Below, in pieces: positions 38,568 to 50,282 of a DNA stretch of 64,000 nt. This DNA is from Salinicola halophyticus (GTDB lineage: Bacteria; Pseudomonadota; Gammaproteobacteria; Pseudomonadales; Halomonadaceae). Numbering within the stretch: position 1 is the first letter of the stretch; each line of letters begins with the position of its first letter. The notes under the pieces were generated by a model, which ran no database searches, was not told the DNA's origin, and worked only from the letters and a program-made list of their open reading frames with translations. The stretch spans positions 1 to 64,000 of the forward strand of contig NZ_PZJN01000010.1 of assembly GCF_003206695.1 (NCBI RefSeq). The letters run 5' to 3'. Position numbers and translations under genes: made by a program.

Positions 38568-39398
38568 TCAGTGGGCCGCCTCACGGTCGAGCGCTTCGCG
38601 CATTTCGCCGAGAATCGACTTCAGCGCAGCGGGTATCGACGCCGGGTCATCGGCGCGCTCGGCGATGCGGCCAACCAGCGCGCTACCCACGATCACACCG
38701 TCGGCAACCCGGCCGATGGCCGCTGCGGTGGCGCCGTCGCGAATGCCGAAACCGACGCATAGCGGCAGCTCGGTGACTCGACGAAGCTTTGCCAGCTGCT
38801 CGCCGACGGCGTCGGCATCCAGCGTGGCGGCTCCGGTCACACCCTTGAGCGATACGTAGTAGAGATAGCCTTCGCCATGCTCGCAGATCGCCTTGGCTCG
38901 CGCGTCGGAGGTCGTCGGCGCCAGCAGGAAGATCGACTGCAGCCCGTGTTCGGCGAACAGCGCGGCGTTGTCGCCAGCCTCTTCAGGCGGCATGTCGACA
39001 ACCAGTACGCCGTCGACGCCGGAAGCCTGAGCCTGACGCGTGAAGACGTCGTAGCCCATTCGCTCGATGGGATTGAGATACCCCATCAGCACCACCGGCG
39101 TGTCATCGTCGCGCTGGCGAAACTCGGCGACCATCTCCAGCACGTGCTGCAGTCGCGTACCGTGCTTGAGCGCTCTCTCGCAGGCCTTCTGGATCACCGG
39201 GCCGTCGGCCATCGGATCGGAGAACGGTACGCCGAGCTCGATCACATCGGCACCGGCTTCCACGCAGGCGTGCATGAAATCGACCGTGTGCGCGGGCGCC
39301 GGGTCGCCAGCGGTAATATAGGGGATGAGCGCCGTGCGACCCTGGGCCTTGAGCGCCGCGAAGCGCCGGTCGATGCGGTTGGATACGGTTCGATTCAT
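38568..39398 (-). CDS. trpA: Tryptophan synthase alpha subunit
   Basis: Cleaves indole-3-glycerol phosphate to indole, which is channelled to TrpB. The 276-residue TIM barrel has the catalytic Glu54 in ELGVPFSDP and Asp65 in MADGPVIQ, and the phosphate loop GFGIRDG near the end. The start at [20 protein letters not shown] is conserved; the frame is open far upstream only as a shadow of trpB. It lies 11 bases after trpB. No trpE/D/C or trp leader is in the window, so trpFBA is separate, as in many Halomonas and unlike enterobacteria. Confidence 0.97.
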   Translation of the reverse strand: MNRTVSNRIDRRFAALKAQGRTALIPYITAGDPAPAHTVDFMHACVEAGADVIELGVPFSDPMADGPVIQKACERALKHGTRLQHVLEMVAEFRQRDDDTPVVLMGYLNPIERMGYDVFTRQAQASGVDGVLVVDMPPEEAGDNAALFAEHGLQSIFLLAPTTSDARAKAICEHGEGYLYYVSLKGVTGAATLDADAVGEQLAKLRRVTELPLCVGFGIRDGATAAAIGRVADGVIVGSALVGRIAERADDPASIPAALKSILGEMREALDREAAH

Positions 39399-39409
39399 GT
39401 CGACCCCAG

Positions 39410-40624
39410 TCAAAATTCGATGCCGTCGAGCTTGGCGACGGTGTGAATATCCTTGTCGCCACGGCCGGAAAGGTTGACGACGATATGCTGGTCCGGCGAC
39501 ATCTCTCCCGCCAGCTTCTTGGCGTGTGCCAGGGCATGCGCGGATTCCAGTGCCGGCATGATGCCCTCGACCAGCGTCAACTCGCGGAACGCCGCCAGCA
39601 CCTCGTTGTCGTCCGCCGCCACGTAACGGACGCGGCCGACATCCTTCCACAGCGCGTGCTCGGGGCCGACGCCGGGGTAATCCAACCCGGCGGAGATCGA
39701 CTGCGTATCGGCGACCTGGCCGCCTTCGTCGGACATCAGGTAGGTCCGGTTACCGTGCAGCACGCCGCGCGGCGCATTGGCGGTCAACGGCGCGGCGTGG
39801 CGTCCGGTGGCAACGCCTTCACCGCCGGCCTCGACGCCGTACATGATGACATCGTCATCCTCGACGAACGGGTAAAACAGCCCCATGGCGTTGGAACCGC
39901 CACCGACGCAGGCCACCAGCGCGTCCGGCAGCCGGCCGATCTGTTCCAGCGATTGCTGGCGCGCTTCGCGGCCGACGATGGCACTGAAATCACGCACCAG
40001 CATCGGATACGGATGCGGGCCGGCCACCGTGCCGATGATATAGAAGGTGTCGTCGACGTTGGTCACCCAGTCCCGCAGCGCCTCGTTCATCGCATCCTTG
40101 AGCGTGCGCGAGCCGGACTCCACCGGCACCACCTTGGCGCCCAGCAGATGCATGCGGTAGACGTTGAGCTTCTGACGCTCGACGTCTTCGGCGCCCATGT
40201 AGATTTCGCACTTCAGCCCCAGCCGCGCGGCGACCGTGGCCGTGGCGACGCCGTGCTGGCCGGCGCCGGTCTCGGCGATCACTCGGGGCTTGCCGGACTT
40301 CTTGGCCAGCAGGGCCTGACCGATGGTGTTGTTCACCTTGTGCGCGCCGGTGTGATTCAGATCTTCGCGCTTGAGCCAGATCTGGGCGCCGCCGATCTCG
40401 CGAGACCAGCGCTCGGCGTGATAGAGCGGCGACGGCCGGCCGACGTAATGCTTCAGATCACGGTCGAACTCGGCCTGGAATTCGGGGTCGTCCTTGAGGC
40501 TCGCGTAGATGGTCTCGAGCTCTTCGAGGGCGAAACTCAGGGTCTCGGAAACGAAGCGGCCACCGTAAGGGCCGAAGTGGCCGCGAGCGTCCGGAAGTTG
40601 CGTCAAGTCGTGGAATCGGCTCAC
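39410..40624 (-). CDS. trpB: Tryptophan synthase beta subunit
   Basis: PLP enzyme that joins indole and serine. The 404-residue product has the PLP lysine Lys96 in [14 protein letters not shown], the [14 protein letters not shown] loop and the phosphate-binding [11 protein letters not shown] start at a GTG giving (M)[20 protein letters not shown], because AGGG lies about eight bases before it and the family begins here; no ATG is nearby. It lies 10 bases after trpF and 11 before trpA. Confidence 0.96.
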   Translation of the reverse strand: MSRFHDLTQLPDARGHFGPYGGRFVSETLSFALEELETIYASLKDDPEFQAEFDRDLKHYVGRPSPLYHAERWSREIGGAQIWLKREDLNHTGAHKVNNTIGQALLAKKSGKPRVIAETGAGQHGVATATVAARLGLKCEIYMGAEDVERQKLNVYRMHLLGAKVVPVESGSRTLKDAMNEALRDWVTNVDDTFYIIGTVAGPHPYPMLVRDFSAIVGREARQQSLEQIGRLPDALVACVGGGSNAMGLFYPFVEDDDVIMYGVEAGGEGVATGRHAAPLTANAPRGVLHGNRTYLMSDEGGQVADTQSISAGLDYPGVGPEHALWKDVGRVRYVAADDNEVLAAFRELTLVEGIMPALESAHALAHAKKLAGEMSPDQHIVVNLSGRGDKDIHTVAKLDGIEF

Positions 40625-40634
40625 GAAGGGACCC

Positions 40635-41387
40635 TCATGATGTGGCGGATGAATGGGGAGCAAGGGAGTCGGCCGCGGACGGCGCCCCCGCGAGCGAGGC
40701 GTTGACTGCCTGCACCCGTTCGCAGAAGGCGCGGACCCGCAGCGGATCCTTGATGCCTTTTTGGGCTGTCGCGGCGTAAACGGCATCGCCGGCGTCGACC
40801 GCAATGGTCACGTCTTGGGGCTCTGCGGCATTCAGCGCCTCGACCCCGCCGGAAACATCGACCGCATAGGGTCGTACCTGCGCCACCGCGTCGGCAACGT
40901 TGTCCGGCGTCAACCCCCCGGCGAGGATAACAGGTTTTGCCAGATCGCCGGGGATGCGGCGCCAGTCGAACGTCTCGCCGGTGCCACCCGGAACGCCGGG
41001 ACGATAGGCATCGAGCAACAGGGCACCGGCGCCGGCATAGGTTGCCGCCGCGGCGTGGAGATCGAGCTCGTCACGCATGCGTAGCGCCTTGATCCAAGGC
41101 TTGCCGAAGCGCGCGCAGAAATCTGGCGATTCGTCGCCATGAAACTGCAGCAGATCGAGATATGGCAGGCAGACCTCGACATCCGCCACGCTCGGGTCGA
41201 CGAACAGACCCACACGCGTCACGAAGGGCGACACCGTAGCACTCAGTGCCGCCAGCGTATCGGTATCGATCGCCCGCGCGCTACCGTCCCACATCACGAA
41301 ACCCAGCGCATCGGCCCCGGCGGCGACGGCCACGGCGATGTCTTCGCGGCGGGTCATGCCGCATATCTTGATTCTGACCGGGTTCAT
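40635..41387 (-). CDS. trpF: Phosphoribosylanthranilate isomerase TrpF
   Basis: Amadori rearrangement step of tryptophan synthesis. The TIM barrel starts [20 protein letters not shown] with the catalytic Cys9, and the catalytic Asp is in [10 protein letters not shown]. At 250 residues it is longer than the usual 200-215: the last about 30 residues ([21 protein letters not shown]) are non-conserved, and an insertion near 185-195 may exist. Its start overlaps the truA stop by four bases (ATGA), as in Pseudomonas. Confidence 0.95.
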   Translation of the reverse strand: MNPVRIKICGMTRREDIAVAVAAGADALGFVMWDGSARAIDTDTLAALSATVSPFVTRVGLFVDPSVADVEVCLPYLDLLQFHGDESPDFCARFGKPWIKALRMRDELDLHAAAATYAGAGALLLDAYRPGVPGGTGETFDWRRIPGDLAKPVILAGGLTPDNVADAVAQVRPYAVDVSGGVEALNAAEPQDVTIAVDAGDAVYAATAQKGIKDPLRVRAFCERVQAVNASLAGAPSAADSLAPHSSATS

Positions 41388-42349
41388 GAAGAAACCTCCA
41401 GATCCGCATGGGGATGGTGGTCGACGACCCGCCCCTGGTCATCGATCCACTTCGGCCACACCCGCCGGCGGCGCATCAGCGGGGTGTCGGGTATCTCGCC
41501 ACGTTCGCCGGTCCACTCACCCAGGAAGGCCAGCAGATTCGGCCCCACCGGTTCTTCCGGCAGCTCGAAGCGCTCATCGTAGCGTACATCGACGAAATGC
41601 AGCCCGCAGGCCGGCGCGGTGACATCGCCACGCCTGCGATCCCGCAGCGCCAACAGGCGTGCCGGATAGTCCTCGTCCTGGTCGCCACGCCCGACCGCCA
41701 CCAGCACGCCGGCAAGGTTGCGAATCATGTGGTGAAGAAATGCGTTGGCCTGGACGTCGATCATCACCAGCGGCCCGAAACGACGGACGTCGATGAAGTG
41801 TAGATGACGAATGGGAACGTTCGACTGACAGCTGGCCGCCCGGTAGCTCGAGAAATCGTGCTCGCCGATCAACGCCTGGGCGGCCCGATGCATGCGATCG
41901 GCATCCAGCGGCTCTCGACACCAGGTGACGTTGTGACGCTCCATGACCGGTCGCGTCGGCTGGTTGAGAATGACGTAGCGGTAACGCCTGGCCAGTGCCG
42001 AGAACCGCGAATGAAAGTCGTCGGCAATCGGGGTCAACCAGCGCACTGCGATATCCCGCGGCAATTTGGCATTGGCACCGTAGAGCCACGCTTTCTGGGA
42101 CCGCAGCACCGGCGCATCGAAGTGAACGATCTGACGCGTGGCATGGACGCCGCTATCGGTTCGCCCGCTGCAGAGAACACGCACCGGCGCGTCGGCGATC
42201 TTGCTCAATGCGGTCTCGAGCGCGCCCTGCACCGAGGCGGCGTGGCGCAAGCGCTGCCAGCCGCAGTAATGCGTGCCATCGTACTCGACGCCAAGGGCCA
42301 TGCGGCCGCTCAGTGGCTGGTTGTCGTCCTGCCGGGAGAAAAACGCCAT
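41384..42349 (-). CDS. truA: tRNA pseudouridine(38-40) synthase TruA
   Basis: Makes pseudouridine in the tRNA anticodon arm. The 321-residue product has YCGWQR and the catalytic Asp65 in GRTDSGVHA, then FSARYR-like FSALARRYRYVI and FLHHMIRNLAGVL. It is longer than E. coli TruA (270) at both ends: a 16-residue lead before MALGVEYDGT, and a C-terminal tail of about 45 residues after PACGLHFVDVRY. A start at the second Met (residue 17) is possible. It lies between fimV and trpF. Confidence 0.95.
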   Translation of the reverse strand: MAFFSRQDDNQPLSGRMALGVEYDGTHYCGWQRLRHAASVQGALETALSKIADAPVRVLCSGRTDSGVHATRQIVHFDAPVLRSQKAWLYGANAKLPRDIAVRWLTPIADDFHSRFSALARRYRYVILNQPTRPVMERHNVTWCREPLDADRMHRAAQALIGEHDFSSYRAASCQSNVPIRHLHFIDVRRFGPLVMIDVQANAFLHHMIRNLAGVLVAVGRGDQDEDYPARLLALRDRRRGDVTAPACGLHFVDVRYDERFELPEEPVGPNLLAFLGEWTGERGEIPDTPLMRRRRVWPKWIDDQGRVVDHHPHADLEVSS

Positions 42350-42373
42350 CGAAACCTGTGCAGCCCAAAGTCG

Positions 42374-44731
42374 TTAGGGGCACTCATTATCCCGATGCGA
42401 CGACTGGAATTCCAGCGCCTCAACGTCCCACTCTGCGGGAACGTTGCGCAGTCCACCCGAAGGCTTGTTGGTCGGAGGCCTCGAACCCGCCCCGTGCGCG
42501 CTGTGTGCGCCGCCGTCGCGACCCGCGTTCCAGGACGCGTGACCGTCGAGCGGTGCGGCTTGCGGGTCGTCGTCAACGCTCTCCATTTCAACGGGCTCGA
42601 GAGAGAGCGCCGAAAAATCGAGGGTCGACCGTGGCGGCGTCTCGTTCGCCACTGCGGATGACGCGTCCCGTGCGGGAGATGAACCGGAAGCAGATGGCAG
42701 TATTTCGTCGTCGGCGGTGACGTTCAACTCCAGCGTCGGCGCTTGGTAATCGATACTCGGAGCCGTCAACGACGTTTCCGCCATCTCCGGCGAGCCTGAC
42801 CAGTCATCATCGAACAGCCCTGATACCGGCTCCTGTCGATTATCGCGGGCCGGAAGTCGAAAATCGGCGGCGTGCATCTCGGGTGACGCGGCCTGGGACT
42901 CGAACAGCGCATCGACGTCTCGCGCGTTGCCGCTCCAGACATGATGGTTGTCGAACTCGTTCCTGTTCGCGTTTTTGTCCTCGTCCGAGTTCTCGCCAGC
43001 GCGCCTCTCCTCGGCCTCACCTTCGGCGTCGACTGCCGTCGCTTCCTGCCAGCTCTCCTCGACGTATCGCGCGCGGTAATCGTCGACCAACGCCTGCCCT
43101 TCGCGACGCTGCTCCGGCGAGGCGTCATCGCCAAAGCCGGCTAGCGTCTCATCCAACGCCTCCATCTCCCGCAGTTCGCCCAGCGCTCTCAGCAGCCCCA
43201 GACGGAGATGCGCATCTTCGGCCTGCGCCAGCTGCCGCTGGAGCCAGTCGCGCGCTTCCGCATGACGGCCGTAGGCCATATAGATATCGGCCTGACTGAT
43301 CGAGGCGGAATCGGAATCGCCGGCGACGGGACGGCGCGACGCGGCTGCCGGCTTCGACACCGTCTCGGCCGGTGACGTCTTGGACGCTGGCGTCGCCGAT
43401 GACAAGGACGATGATGATGTTTCGACGTGGCCGGCGCGTTGACGGCGGCGTTGCCAGGCCCATAGCCCCAGCAACAGGATCAATATCGCACCGCCGATCC
43501 AGTCGAGATTTTCCAGCAGACGCTGCGACCATGATGATGACGGCGGCGCCCCCGGGGTCGCCGCCGCGGCATCGGCAACGACTGCCGATGTCGCCACCTT
43601 GACCATCGTGTCCTTGACGCTTTGTCGATCAGAGGGCGACCCATCAGAGCCAGATCCACCGACGCGCGATTGGTCAGATCTTGCCACGTCGGCCGCCGCC
43701 GGTGGCGTACCGACGGCGGCCAGTGCGCTCTGCAGCGCGTCGCGCTCGGCCTGCAAGCTGGCGATCGTCGCGCGCTGACGCTCGGTTTCGGCGTCAAGGT
43801 CGGATACGTGCTGCTGCAGCGTCGCGAGCCGCGCCGAGCGCTGCGAGCCGGATGAGTCACCGGCCCCAGACGAGATCGCCGTGTCGGATGTCGCCGAAGT
43901 CGCCACCTGACCCACGATGTCGATGAGCGGCCGGCCGTCTTCGGTTCTCGACAGCCCGGCGAGGGTCGCGGCGGCGTCGCGCCGAGACATTGCGGCGACG
44001 TCGTCGGACGCCGGCACGTCGAGACTGACCCCCGCTCGCAGTCGATCGATGTCACCCTGAACGAAAGCCGCAGGGTTGGACTGGAACAGCGCCACCATCA
44101 GCGACTGACGGCTCACGCCGGGCTTCGGCAGCAGCGAGGCCGCCAACGTCGACAGCGAGTCTCCGGGGCGAACGATCACCTGCCCGGGCCAAGCCGACGA
44201 TCCGCGCCGGGCCTGCCCTGGAGACCTATTCCCGGTAACGGCGACGGATACCGGCATGGCATCGGTCGCCGACGATGCTACCGCCTGGCGGCGTGGCGAG
44301 TGGCTGCGATCGCCCTCGATCAAGGGTGGAGTACTGGCGTAATCGACCGGGTCGAACAGCAGTGAAATCTCCCGCTGCCACTGTCCCGCCGGCCAGGTGA
44401 CGACCAACAGCAGATCGAGAAAGGGCTCCTTGACGCGGCGTGGGCTTTCCAGCACCACGCTGAGCGCCCTGCCTTCTCGCACGACCTTGGCCGACACCGT
44501 ATCCGTCAACGCACTTCGGGTCAGCCCGGACTGGCGATAGGCGGCATCGTCGGCGATCGTCACCGATATCTGCGACGCTTCGAGGCCGCTGCCATCGGTC
44601 AGCGGCAACACGACATGCAATGGCCGATTGAGCGGCGAAAGCTGTTGCGGTTCACCGACGCCGAGCGCGTGAACCGACGACGCCAGCGTCAAACAGAGCC
44701 AGCCAACCACGAATGTGAGCCATTGCCGCAT
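42374..44731 (-). CDS. fimV: FimV-like peptidoglycan-binding membrane protein
   Basis: Large polar-organiser protein of the FimV/HubP family (785 residues). A signal sequence (residues 1-22) is followed by the FimV N-terminal domain (GEPQQLSPLNRPLHVVLPL), a LysM-like domain (about 178-235, beginning VIVRPGDSLSTLAASLLP), a coiled coil (about 300-345), one membrane helix (about 408-425, IGGAILILLLGLWAWQRR) and an acidic cytoplasmic part with a TPR-like segment (QADIYMAYGRHAEARDWLQR). The canonical FimV C-terminal domain (the LDLARAYIDMGD type) is not seen; the protein ends in disordered acidic sequence. The position asd-fimV-truA matches P. aeruginosa. Confidence 0.87.
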   Translation of the reverse strand: MRQWLTFVVGWLCLTLASSVHALGVGEPQQLSPLNRPLHVVLPLTDGSGLEASQISVTIADDAAYRQSGLTRSALTDTVSAKVVREGRALSVVLESPRRVKEPFLDLLLVVTWPAGQWQREISLLFDPVDYASTPPLIEGDRSHSPRRQAVASSATDAMPVSVAVTGNRSPGQARRGSSAWPGQVIVRPGDSLSTLAASLLPKPGVSRQSLMVALFQSNPAAFVQGDIDRLRAGVSLDVPASDDVAAMSRRDAAATLAGLSRTEDGRPLIDIVGQVATSATSDTAISSGAGDSSGSQRSARLATLQQHVSDLDAETERQRATIASLQAERDALQSALAAVGTPPAAADVARSDQSRVGGSGSDGSPSDRQSVKDTMVKVATSAVVADAAAATPGAPPSSSWSQRLLENLDWIGGAILILLLGLWAWQRRRQRAGHVETSSSSLSSATPASKTSPAETVSKPAAASRRPVAGDSDSASISQADIYMAYGRHAEARDWLQRQLAQAEDAHLRLGLLRALGELREMEALDETLAGFGDDASPEQRREGQALVDDYRARYVEESWQEATAVDAEGEAEERRAGENSDEDKNANRNEFDNHHVWSGNARDVDALFESQAASPEMHAADFRLPARDNRQEPVSGLFDDDWSGSPEMAETSLTAPSIDYQAPTLELNVTADDEILPSASGSSPARDASSAVANETPPRSTLDFSALSLEPVEMESVDDDPQAAPLDGHASWNAGRDGGAHSAHGAGSRPPTNKPSGGLRNVPAEWDVEALEFQSSHRDNECP

Positions 44732-44856
44732 GTCGTTTCCCGCCCTCGCAGTGGAGTCCGTATCGACTCCCTCATCGGCAAGCGCTCAGTAAACTTTAAC
44801 ATTGCGTAACAATATGGTGCAGTCGGCCGTCCCGAACGCCAAGGGCCGGCATAAGC

Positions 44857-44904
44857 GCAAAAAGCCCTGCCAGCTTGGCTGACAGGGCTTTGCTGACAGG
44901 GCTT
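44857..44904 (-). terminator. Terminator after asd, with duplicated arm
   Basis: On the minus strand AGCCCTGTCAGC-CAA-GCTGGCAGGGCT is a strong stem ending in TTTTTGCG, about 35 bases past the asd stop. The 5' arm is present twice (TGCTGACAGGGCTT-type units on the plus strand at 44877-44890 and 44891-44904), so two alternative stems are possible. It separates leu-asd from fimV. Confidence 0.85.
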
Positions 44905-44923
44905 GGCGAAACTCGAATGATGC

Positions 44924-46039
44924 TCAGGCGCGTTCGCGCAGAATCTTGAGCATTCGCTTGAGCGGTTCGGCAGCGCCCCACAACAGCTGGTCGCCAACGC
45001 TGAACGCGGTCAGGTACTCACCGCCCATGGCGAGCTTGCGCAGACGCCCCACCGGGATGGTCAAGGTGCCGCTGACCGCCGCCGGGGTCAGCTGCTCGAG
45101 GGTCGCGTCCTTCTCGTTGGGCACGACCTGGACCCAGTCATTGTGCTTGGCCAGCCGGTCCTCGATCTCGTCGATCGGCACGTCCTGCCTGAGCTTGATG
45201 GTGAAGGCCTGACTGTGCGAGCGCATCGCGCCGATTCGCACGCAAAGCCCGTCGATGGGGATTGGGTTGGCACCGGTGGCGAGAATCTTGTTGGTCTCGA
45301 CGCCGCCTTTCCACTCTTCCTTGCTCTGGCCGTTATCCATCGCCTTGTCGATCCACGGCAACAGGCTGCCGGCCAGCGGCGCGCCGAAGTTATCGACCGG
45401 GAACTGACTGCCGCGCATGCTGGCGGTGACATCGCGGTCGATATCCAGAATCGCGCTGGACGGCGTCGCCAGATCCTTGGCGACCGCCGAATGCAACGCA
45501 CCCATCTGTCCGATCAGTTCGCGCATGTGCTTGGCGCCGGAACCCGAAGCGGCCTGATAGGTCATCGAGGTCATCCACTCGATCATGTTGGCCTCGAACA
45601 ACCCACCCAGGCCCATCAGCATCAGGCTGACCGTACAGTTGCCGCCGACGAAGGTTCTGGCGCCCTTGGCCAACTGCGCGTCGATGACGTGACGGTTGAC
45701 GGGGTCGAGCACGATGGTCGCCTCGTCAGCCATGCGCAGCGTACTGGCCGCATCGATCCAGTAGCCTTTCCAGCCGGCCTCGCGCAGCGGCTTGTAGACC
45801 GCGCCAGTGTAGTCGCCGCCCTGACAGGTGACGATCACGTCCATCGCCTTGAGCGACTCGATATCGTTGGCGTCCTTCAATGCCGGTACGTCGACGCCGA
45901 TGCTCGGCCCGGCCTGGCCGGCCTGGGAGGTGGAGAAGAACACCGGCTCGATCCCGGCGAAATCGTTGTCGTCCAGCATGCGCTGCATCAGCACGGAACC
46001 GACCATCCCGCGCCAGCCGACGAATCCGACTTTCAACAT
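44924..46039 (-). CDS. asd: Aspartate-semialdehyde dehydrogenase
   Basis: NADPH-dependent enzyme of the aspartate family pathway (lysine, threonine, methionine, diaminopimelate). The 371-residue product begins with the dinucleotide fold [20 protein letters not shown], and catalytic Cys135 is in [11 protein letters not shown]. It belongs to the Gram-negative class typified by the E. coli and Vibrio enzymes. It follows leuB after 132 bases, with only a weak GGGG before the ATG, and is closed by a strong terminator. The Pseudomonas asd paralogue that usually follows here is absent. Confidence 0.96.
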   Translation of the reverse strand: MLKVGFVGWRGMVGSVLMQRMLDDNDFAGIEPVFFSTSQAGQAGPSIGVDVPALKDANDIESLKAMDVIVTCQGGDYTGAVYKPLREAGWKGYWIDAASTLRMADEATIVLDPVNRHVIDAQLAKGARTFVGGNCTVSLMLMGLGGLFEANMIEWMTSMTYQAASGSGAKHMRELIGQMGALHSAVAKDLATPSSAILDIDRDVTASMRGSQFPVDNFGAPLAGSLLPWIDKAMDNGQSKEEWKGGVETNKILATGANPIPIDGLCVRIGAMRSHSQAFTIKLRQDVPIDEIEDRLAKHNDWVQVVPNEKDATLEQLTPAAVSGTLTIPVGRLRKLAMGGEYLTAFSVGDQLLWGAAEPLKRMLKILRERA

Positions 46040-46171
46040 AGTTGGCGTACCCCGAAGCGTTTTTGAATGTCCTGAATCGACACGACGACCCGTTCGAGTC
46101 GTCGCATCCTGTCAATCTTGAAAGCGCATTATAGCGCATCGGCCGCGAAGTTCCGTCCGATGGCGACGCGC

Positions 46172-47251
<1,080 letters not shown>

Positions 47252-47281
47252 GCATTGTCCTCAAGCGTGTTCCTTGATTTG

Positions 47282-48070
47282 TCACTTCGTGGCCCACAGC
47301 ACCAGCATATCCGTGGTGAAGGAGCCGTCATCGCTGATCTCGAAGGCATCGCGCACTTCCTGACCGACATCGCGCTGCAGGTGGCGAATGGCATCGCGCA
47401 TCACATCCGGGGTACGCATCCGCGCAATCCAGGTCTCGAAATCCAGGCGCAGGCGCTGGCGCGAGCTGGACGTCATCACCAGCCCCGCTTCACCGACCAT
47501 CTGCGCCCATTCGCTCGGGGCGTAGTCGCGCACATGACTGGTGTCGCGCAGCATCTCGACGGTCTGCAGGAAGCTGTCGAACAGCGGCTGCTCGGACGCC
47601 GAGACGTCGATGAATGCCGCCAGCCCACCCGGCTTCAACACCCGTCTCGCTTCGCGCAGCGCCAGCCCGACGTCGCGCCAGTGGTGGGCGGAGAAGCGGC
47701 TGCAAACCACGTCGAAACTGTCGTCCGCGAACGGCAGCGACTCGGCGATACCCTGCACCGTGCGGATATTGGTGAATCCACGCTCGATGGCCGCCTCGCC
47801 GACCACCGCAAGCATTCGCGGCGACAGGTCGTAGGCCACGACCTCCGCCGCCAGATCCGAAAGTTGGAAGCTGACATGACCGGCACCGCAGCCGAGATCC
47901 AGCACGCGAGGCGCATCGACTGGCGCGTCGAGCTGGCCGATGCGTTCGCGAAGCTGCGCGAACTCTTCACCCTGGGCATGCACCTGACTCGACAGGTAGG
48001 CCGCAGCCTGGCCTCCGAACTGGCGCTCGACGACGGCGCTGTGGTCGCCGTGCCCTGTCACGTCAGGCAT
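47282..48070 (-). CDS. Class I SAM-dependent methyltransferase in the leu operon
   Basis: A 262-residue methyltransferase of the UbiE/YcgJ-like type. Motif I is [15 protein letters not shown] (near 56-70), followed by [31 protein letters not shown] and the post-II segment [14 protein letters not shown]. The substrate is not known. The start codon lies within leuD (8-base overlap), so it is translationally coupled, and leuB follows 30 bases later. The same gene is found between leuD and leuB in P. aeruginosa (PA3119), so the arrangement is old; a role tied to branched-chain acid metabolism is only inference. Confidence 0.88.
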   Translation of the reverse strand: MPDVTGHGDHSAVVERQFGGQAAAYLSSQVHAQGEEFAQLRERIGQLDAPVDAPRVLDLGCGAGHVSFQLSDLAAEVVAYDLSPRMLAVVGEAAIERGFTNIRTVQGIAESLPFADDSFDVVCSRFSAHHWRDVGLALREARRVLKPGGLAAFIDVSASEQPLFDSFLQTVEMLRDTSHVRDYAPSEWAQMVGEAGLVMTSSSRQRLRLDFETWIARMRTPDVMRDAIRHLQRDVGQEVRDAFEISDDGSFTTDMLVLWATK

Positions 48071-48707
48071 CCCGGAACAACCAGGGGTTCGCCGGACGAT
48101 GGCGGCTCTCGAAATCGCGAATGGCCCCGGACTGCTCGAGGGTCAGGCCGATGTCGTCGAGCCCTTCCAGCAGGCAGTGCTTGCGGAACGCATCGACCTC
48201 GAACGGGATCGCCTCGCCGCTCGGTGTGGTGATCGTCTGCCCCTCGAGATCGATGTCGAGGCGATAGCCTTCCACGGCTTCGGTCTCCTGGAACAGCCGA
48301 TCGACGGTGGCCTCGTCGAGAGCGATCAACAGGATCCCGTTCTTGAACGAGTTGTTGTAGAAGATGTCGGCAAAGCTCGGCGCGATCACCACGCGGAAAC
48401 CGAAATCATCCAGCGCCCAGGGCGCGTGCTCGCGCGAGCTTCCGCAACCGAAATTGCGCCGCGCCAGCAGCACCTGCGCATCGCGATAGCGCGACTGGTT
48501 GAGCACGAAATCCGGATTGAGCGGACGGCCCGTGGCGTCCTGGCCCGGGTACCCTTCGTCGAGATAGCGCAGCTCATCGAACAGGTTGGGGCCGAAGCCG
48601 GTGCGCTTGATCGACTTCAGAAACTGTTTGGGAATGATCAAATCGGTATCGACATTGGCGCGATCGAGCGGTGCGACCAGGCCCTGCAGGCGTTCGAACT
48701 TTTTCAT
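48063..48707 (-). CDS. leuD: 3-isopropylmalate dehydratase small subunit LeuD
   Basis: Small subunit of isopropylmalate isomerase, partner of LeuC. The 214-residue product has the typical opening [19 protein letters not shown], and [16 protein letters not shown] is the aconitase swivel-domain signature. GAGGAGG overlaps the leuC stop codon and serves as its ribosome binding site. It is followed by the overlapping methyltransferase gene. Confidence 0.97.
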   Translation of the reverse strand: MKKFERLQGLVAPLDRANVDTDLIIPKQFLKSIKRTGFGPNLFDELRYLDEGYPGQDATGRPLNPDFVLNQSRYRDAQVLLARRNFGCGSSREHAPWALDDFGFRVVIAPSFADIFYNNSFKNGILLIALDEATVDRLFQETEAVEGYRLDIDLEGQTITTPSGEAIPFEVDAFRKHCLLEGLDDIGLTLEQSGAIRDFESRHRPANPWLFRDA

Positions 48708-48719
48708 TGTCTGGCCTCC

Positions 48720-50168
48720 TCAGGCACTCATCGCGTCGGCGCGATCATAGTCATAGCTGCGGACATCGACGAAGTGGCCTTCGATGGCCGCTGCCGCCGC
48801 CATTGCCGGGCTCACCAGATGGGTGCGCCCACCGTAGCCCTGCCGTCCTTCGAAGTTGCGGTTGGACGTCGAGGCGCAGCGCTCGCCGGCGCCCAGCTTG
48901 TCGGCGTTCATCGCCAGACACATCGAACAGCCCGGCTCGCGCCATTCGAAGCCCGCCTCGACGAAGATCCTGTCGAGCCCTTCGGCTTCGGCCAGACGTT
49001 TCACCAGTCCGGAGCCCGGCACCACCATCGCCAGCTGGATGTTGTCGGCAACCTTGCGCCCTCTCGCCACCTTGGCCGCCTCGCGCAGGTCCTCGATCCG
49101 CGAGTTGGTGCAGGAGCCGATGAACACCTTGTCGAGCCGGATATCGGTGATCTTCTGTCCGGCGCTCAACCCCATGTACTCCAGCGCGCGGGTCATGCCC
49201 TGGGTGACGGTTTCATCGGCGGCGCCGGCCGGATCCGGCACTTCGGCGGAGACGTTGACGACCATTTCCGGGCTGGTGCCCCAGGTGACCTGCGGCTCGA
49301 TCTCGGCGGCGTCGAGCTCGACGATCTTGTCGAAATGCGCGCCGTCGTCGGAAACCAGATCCCGCCACGCCTCGACCGCCGCCGACCACTGCTCGGCCGT
49401 CGGTGCATAGGGGCGGCCCTTCAGATAGTCGATGGTGTTGTCGTCCACCGCCACCAGACCCACGCGGGCGCCAGCCTCGATCGCCATGTTGCAGATCGTC
49501 ATACGACCTTCCATGGAGAGATCGCGGATCGCACTGCCGGCGAATTCGATGGCGTAGCCGGTGCCGCCAGCGGTACCGATGCGCCCGATGATCGCCAGCA
49601 CGACATCCTTGGCGGTGACGCCGAGCCCCAGCTTGCCCTCGACGCGCACCTGCATGTTCTTCATCTTCTGGGCGATCAGACACTGCGTCGCCAGCACATG
49701 CTCGACTTCGGAGGTACCGATGCCGTGAGAGAGCGCGGCGAAGGCGCCGTGCGTCGCGGTGTGCGAGTCGCCGCAGACCACGGTCATGCCCGGTAGCGTG
49801 GCGCCCTGCTCCGGCCCGACCACGTGGACGATACCCTGGCGCTCGTCGTTGATCCGGAACTCCTCGATCTCGAAGCTCTCGCAGTTGGCATCCAGGGTCT
49901 CGACCTGGATTCGCGACACGTCGTCGAGAATCCCGGCGTTACCGGCGCTGCGCTCCTTGAGCGTGGTCGGCACGTTGTGGTCCGGCGTCGCCAGATTGGC
50001 ATCGCGACGCCACGGCTTGCGTCCGGCCAGACGCAGCCCCTCGAACGCCTGGGGCGACGTGACCTCGTGCAGCAGGTGACGATCGATGTAGATCAGCGCG
50101 GAACCGTCGTCGCGCTGGGTCACCAAATGCTGCGCCCACAGCTTGTCGTAGAGCGTCTGGCTTGCCAT
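48720..50168 (-). CDS. leuC: 3-isopropylmalate dehydratase large subunit LeuC
   Basis: Large, Fe-S-containing subunit of isopropylmalate isomerase. The 482-residue product begins [16 protein letters not shown]; the [4Fe-4S] cysteines are in FIGSCTNSR and in [10 protein letters not shown], with [13 protein letters not shown] also conserved. I use the ATG preceded by GGAGGAG nine bases away, not one seven codons upstream. First gene of the leu operon, divergent from a LysR gene that probably regulates it. Confidence 0.97.
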   Translation of the reverse strand: MASQTLYDKLWAQHLVTQRDDGSALIYIDRHLLHEVTSPQAFEGLRLAGRKPWRRDANLATPDHNVPTTLKERSAGNAGILDDVSRIQVETLDANCESFEIEEFRINDERQGIVHVVGPEQGATLPGMTVVCGDSHTATHGAFAALSHGIGTSEVEHVLATQCLIAQKMKNMQVRVEGKLGLGVTAKDVVLAIIGRIGTAGGTGYAIEFAGSAIRDLSMEGRMTICNMAIEAGARVGLVAVDDNTIDYLKGRPYAPTAEQWSAAVEAWRDLVSDDGAHFDKIVELDAAEIEPQVTWGTSPEMVVNVSAEVPDPAGAADETVTQGMTRALEYMGLSAGQKITDIRLDKVFIGSCTNSRIEDLREAAKVARGRKVADNIQLAMVVPGSGLVKRLAEAEGLDRIFVEAGFEWREPGCSMCLAMNADKLGAGERCASTSNRNFEGRQGYGGRTHLVSPAMAAAAAIEGHFVDVRSYDYDRADAMSA

Positions 50169-50282
50169 CTGTGTTATCTCCTCCGTCACGCTATCTCTCG
50201 CAGCTTGGTGACGTAACGCTTGCGAATCGAGACGTCATCTGACGCCGCGAATGATTGGATAGCCAAGATACGGCGCCTTCAT

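Noticed and set aside
48099-49796. Plus-strand open frame of 565 codons opposite leuD and leuC
   Set aside because: Crosses two well-supported genes on the other strand; composition is that of a shadow frame.
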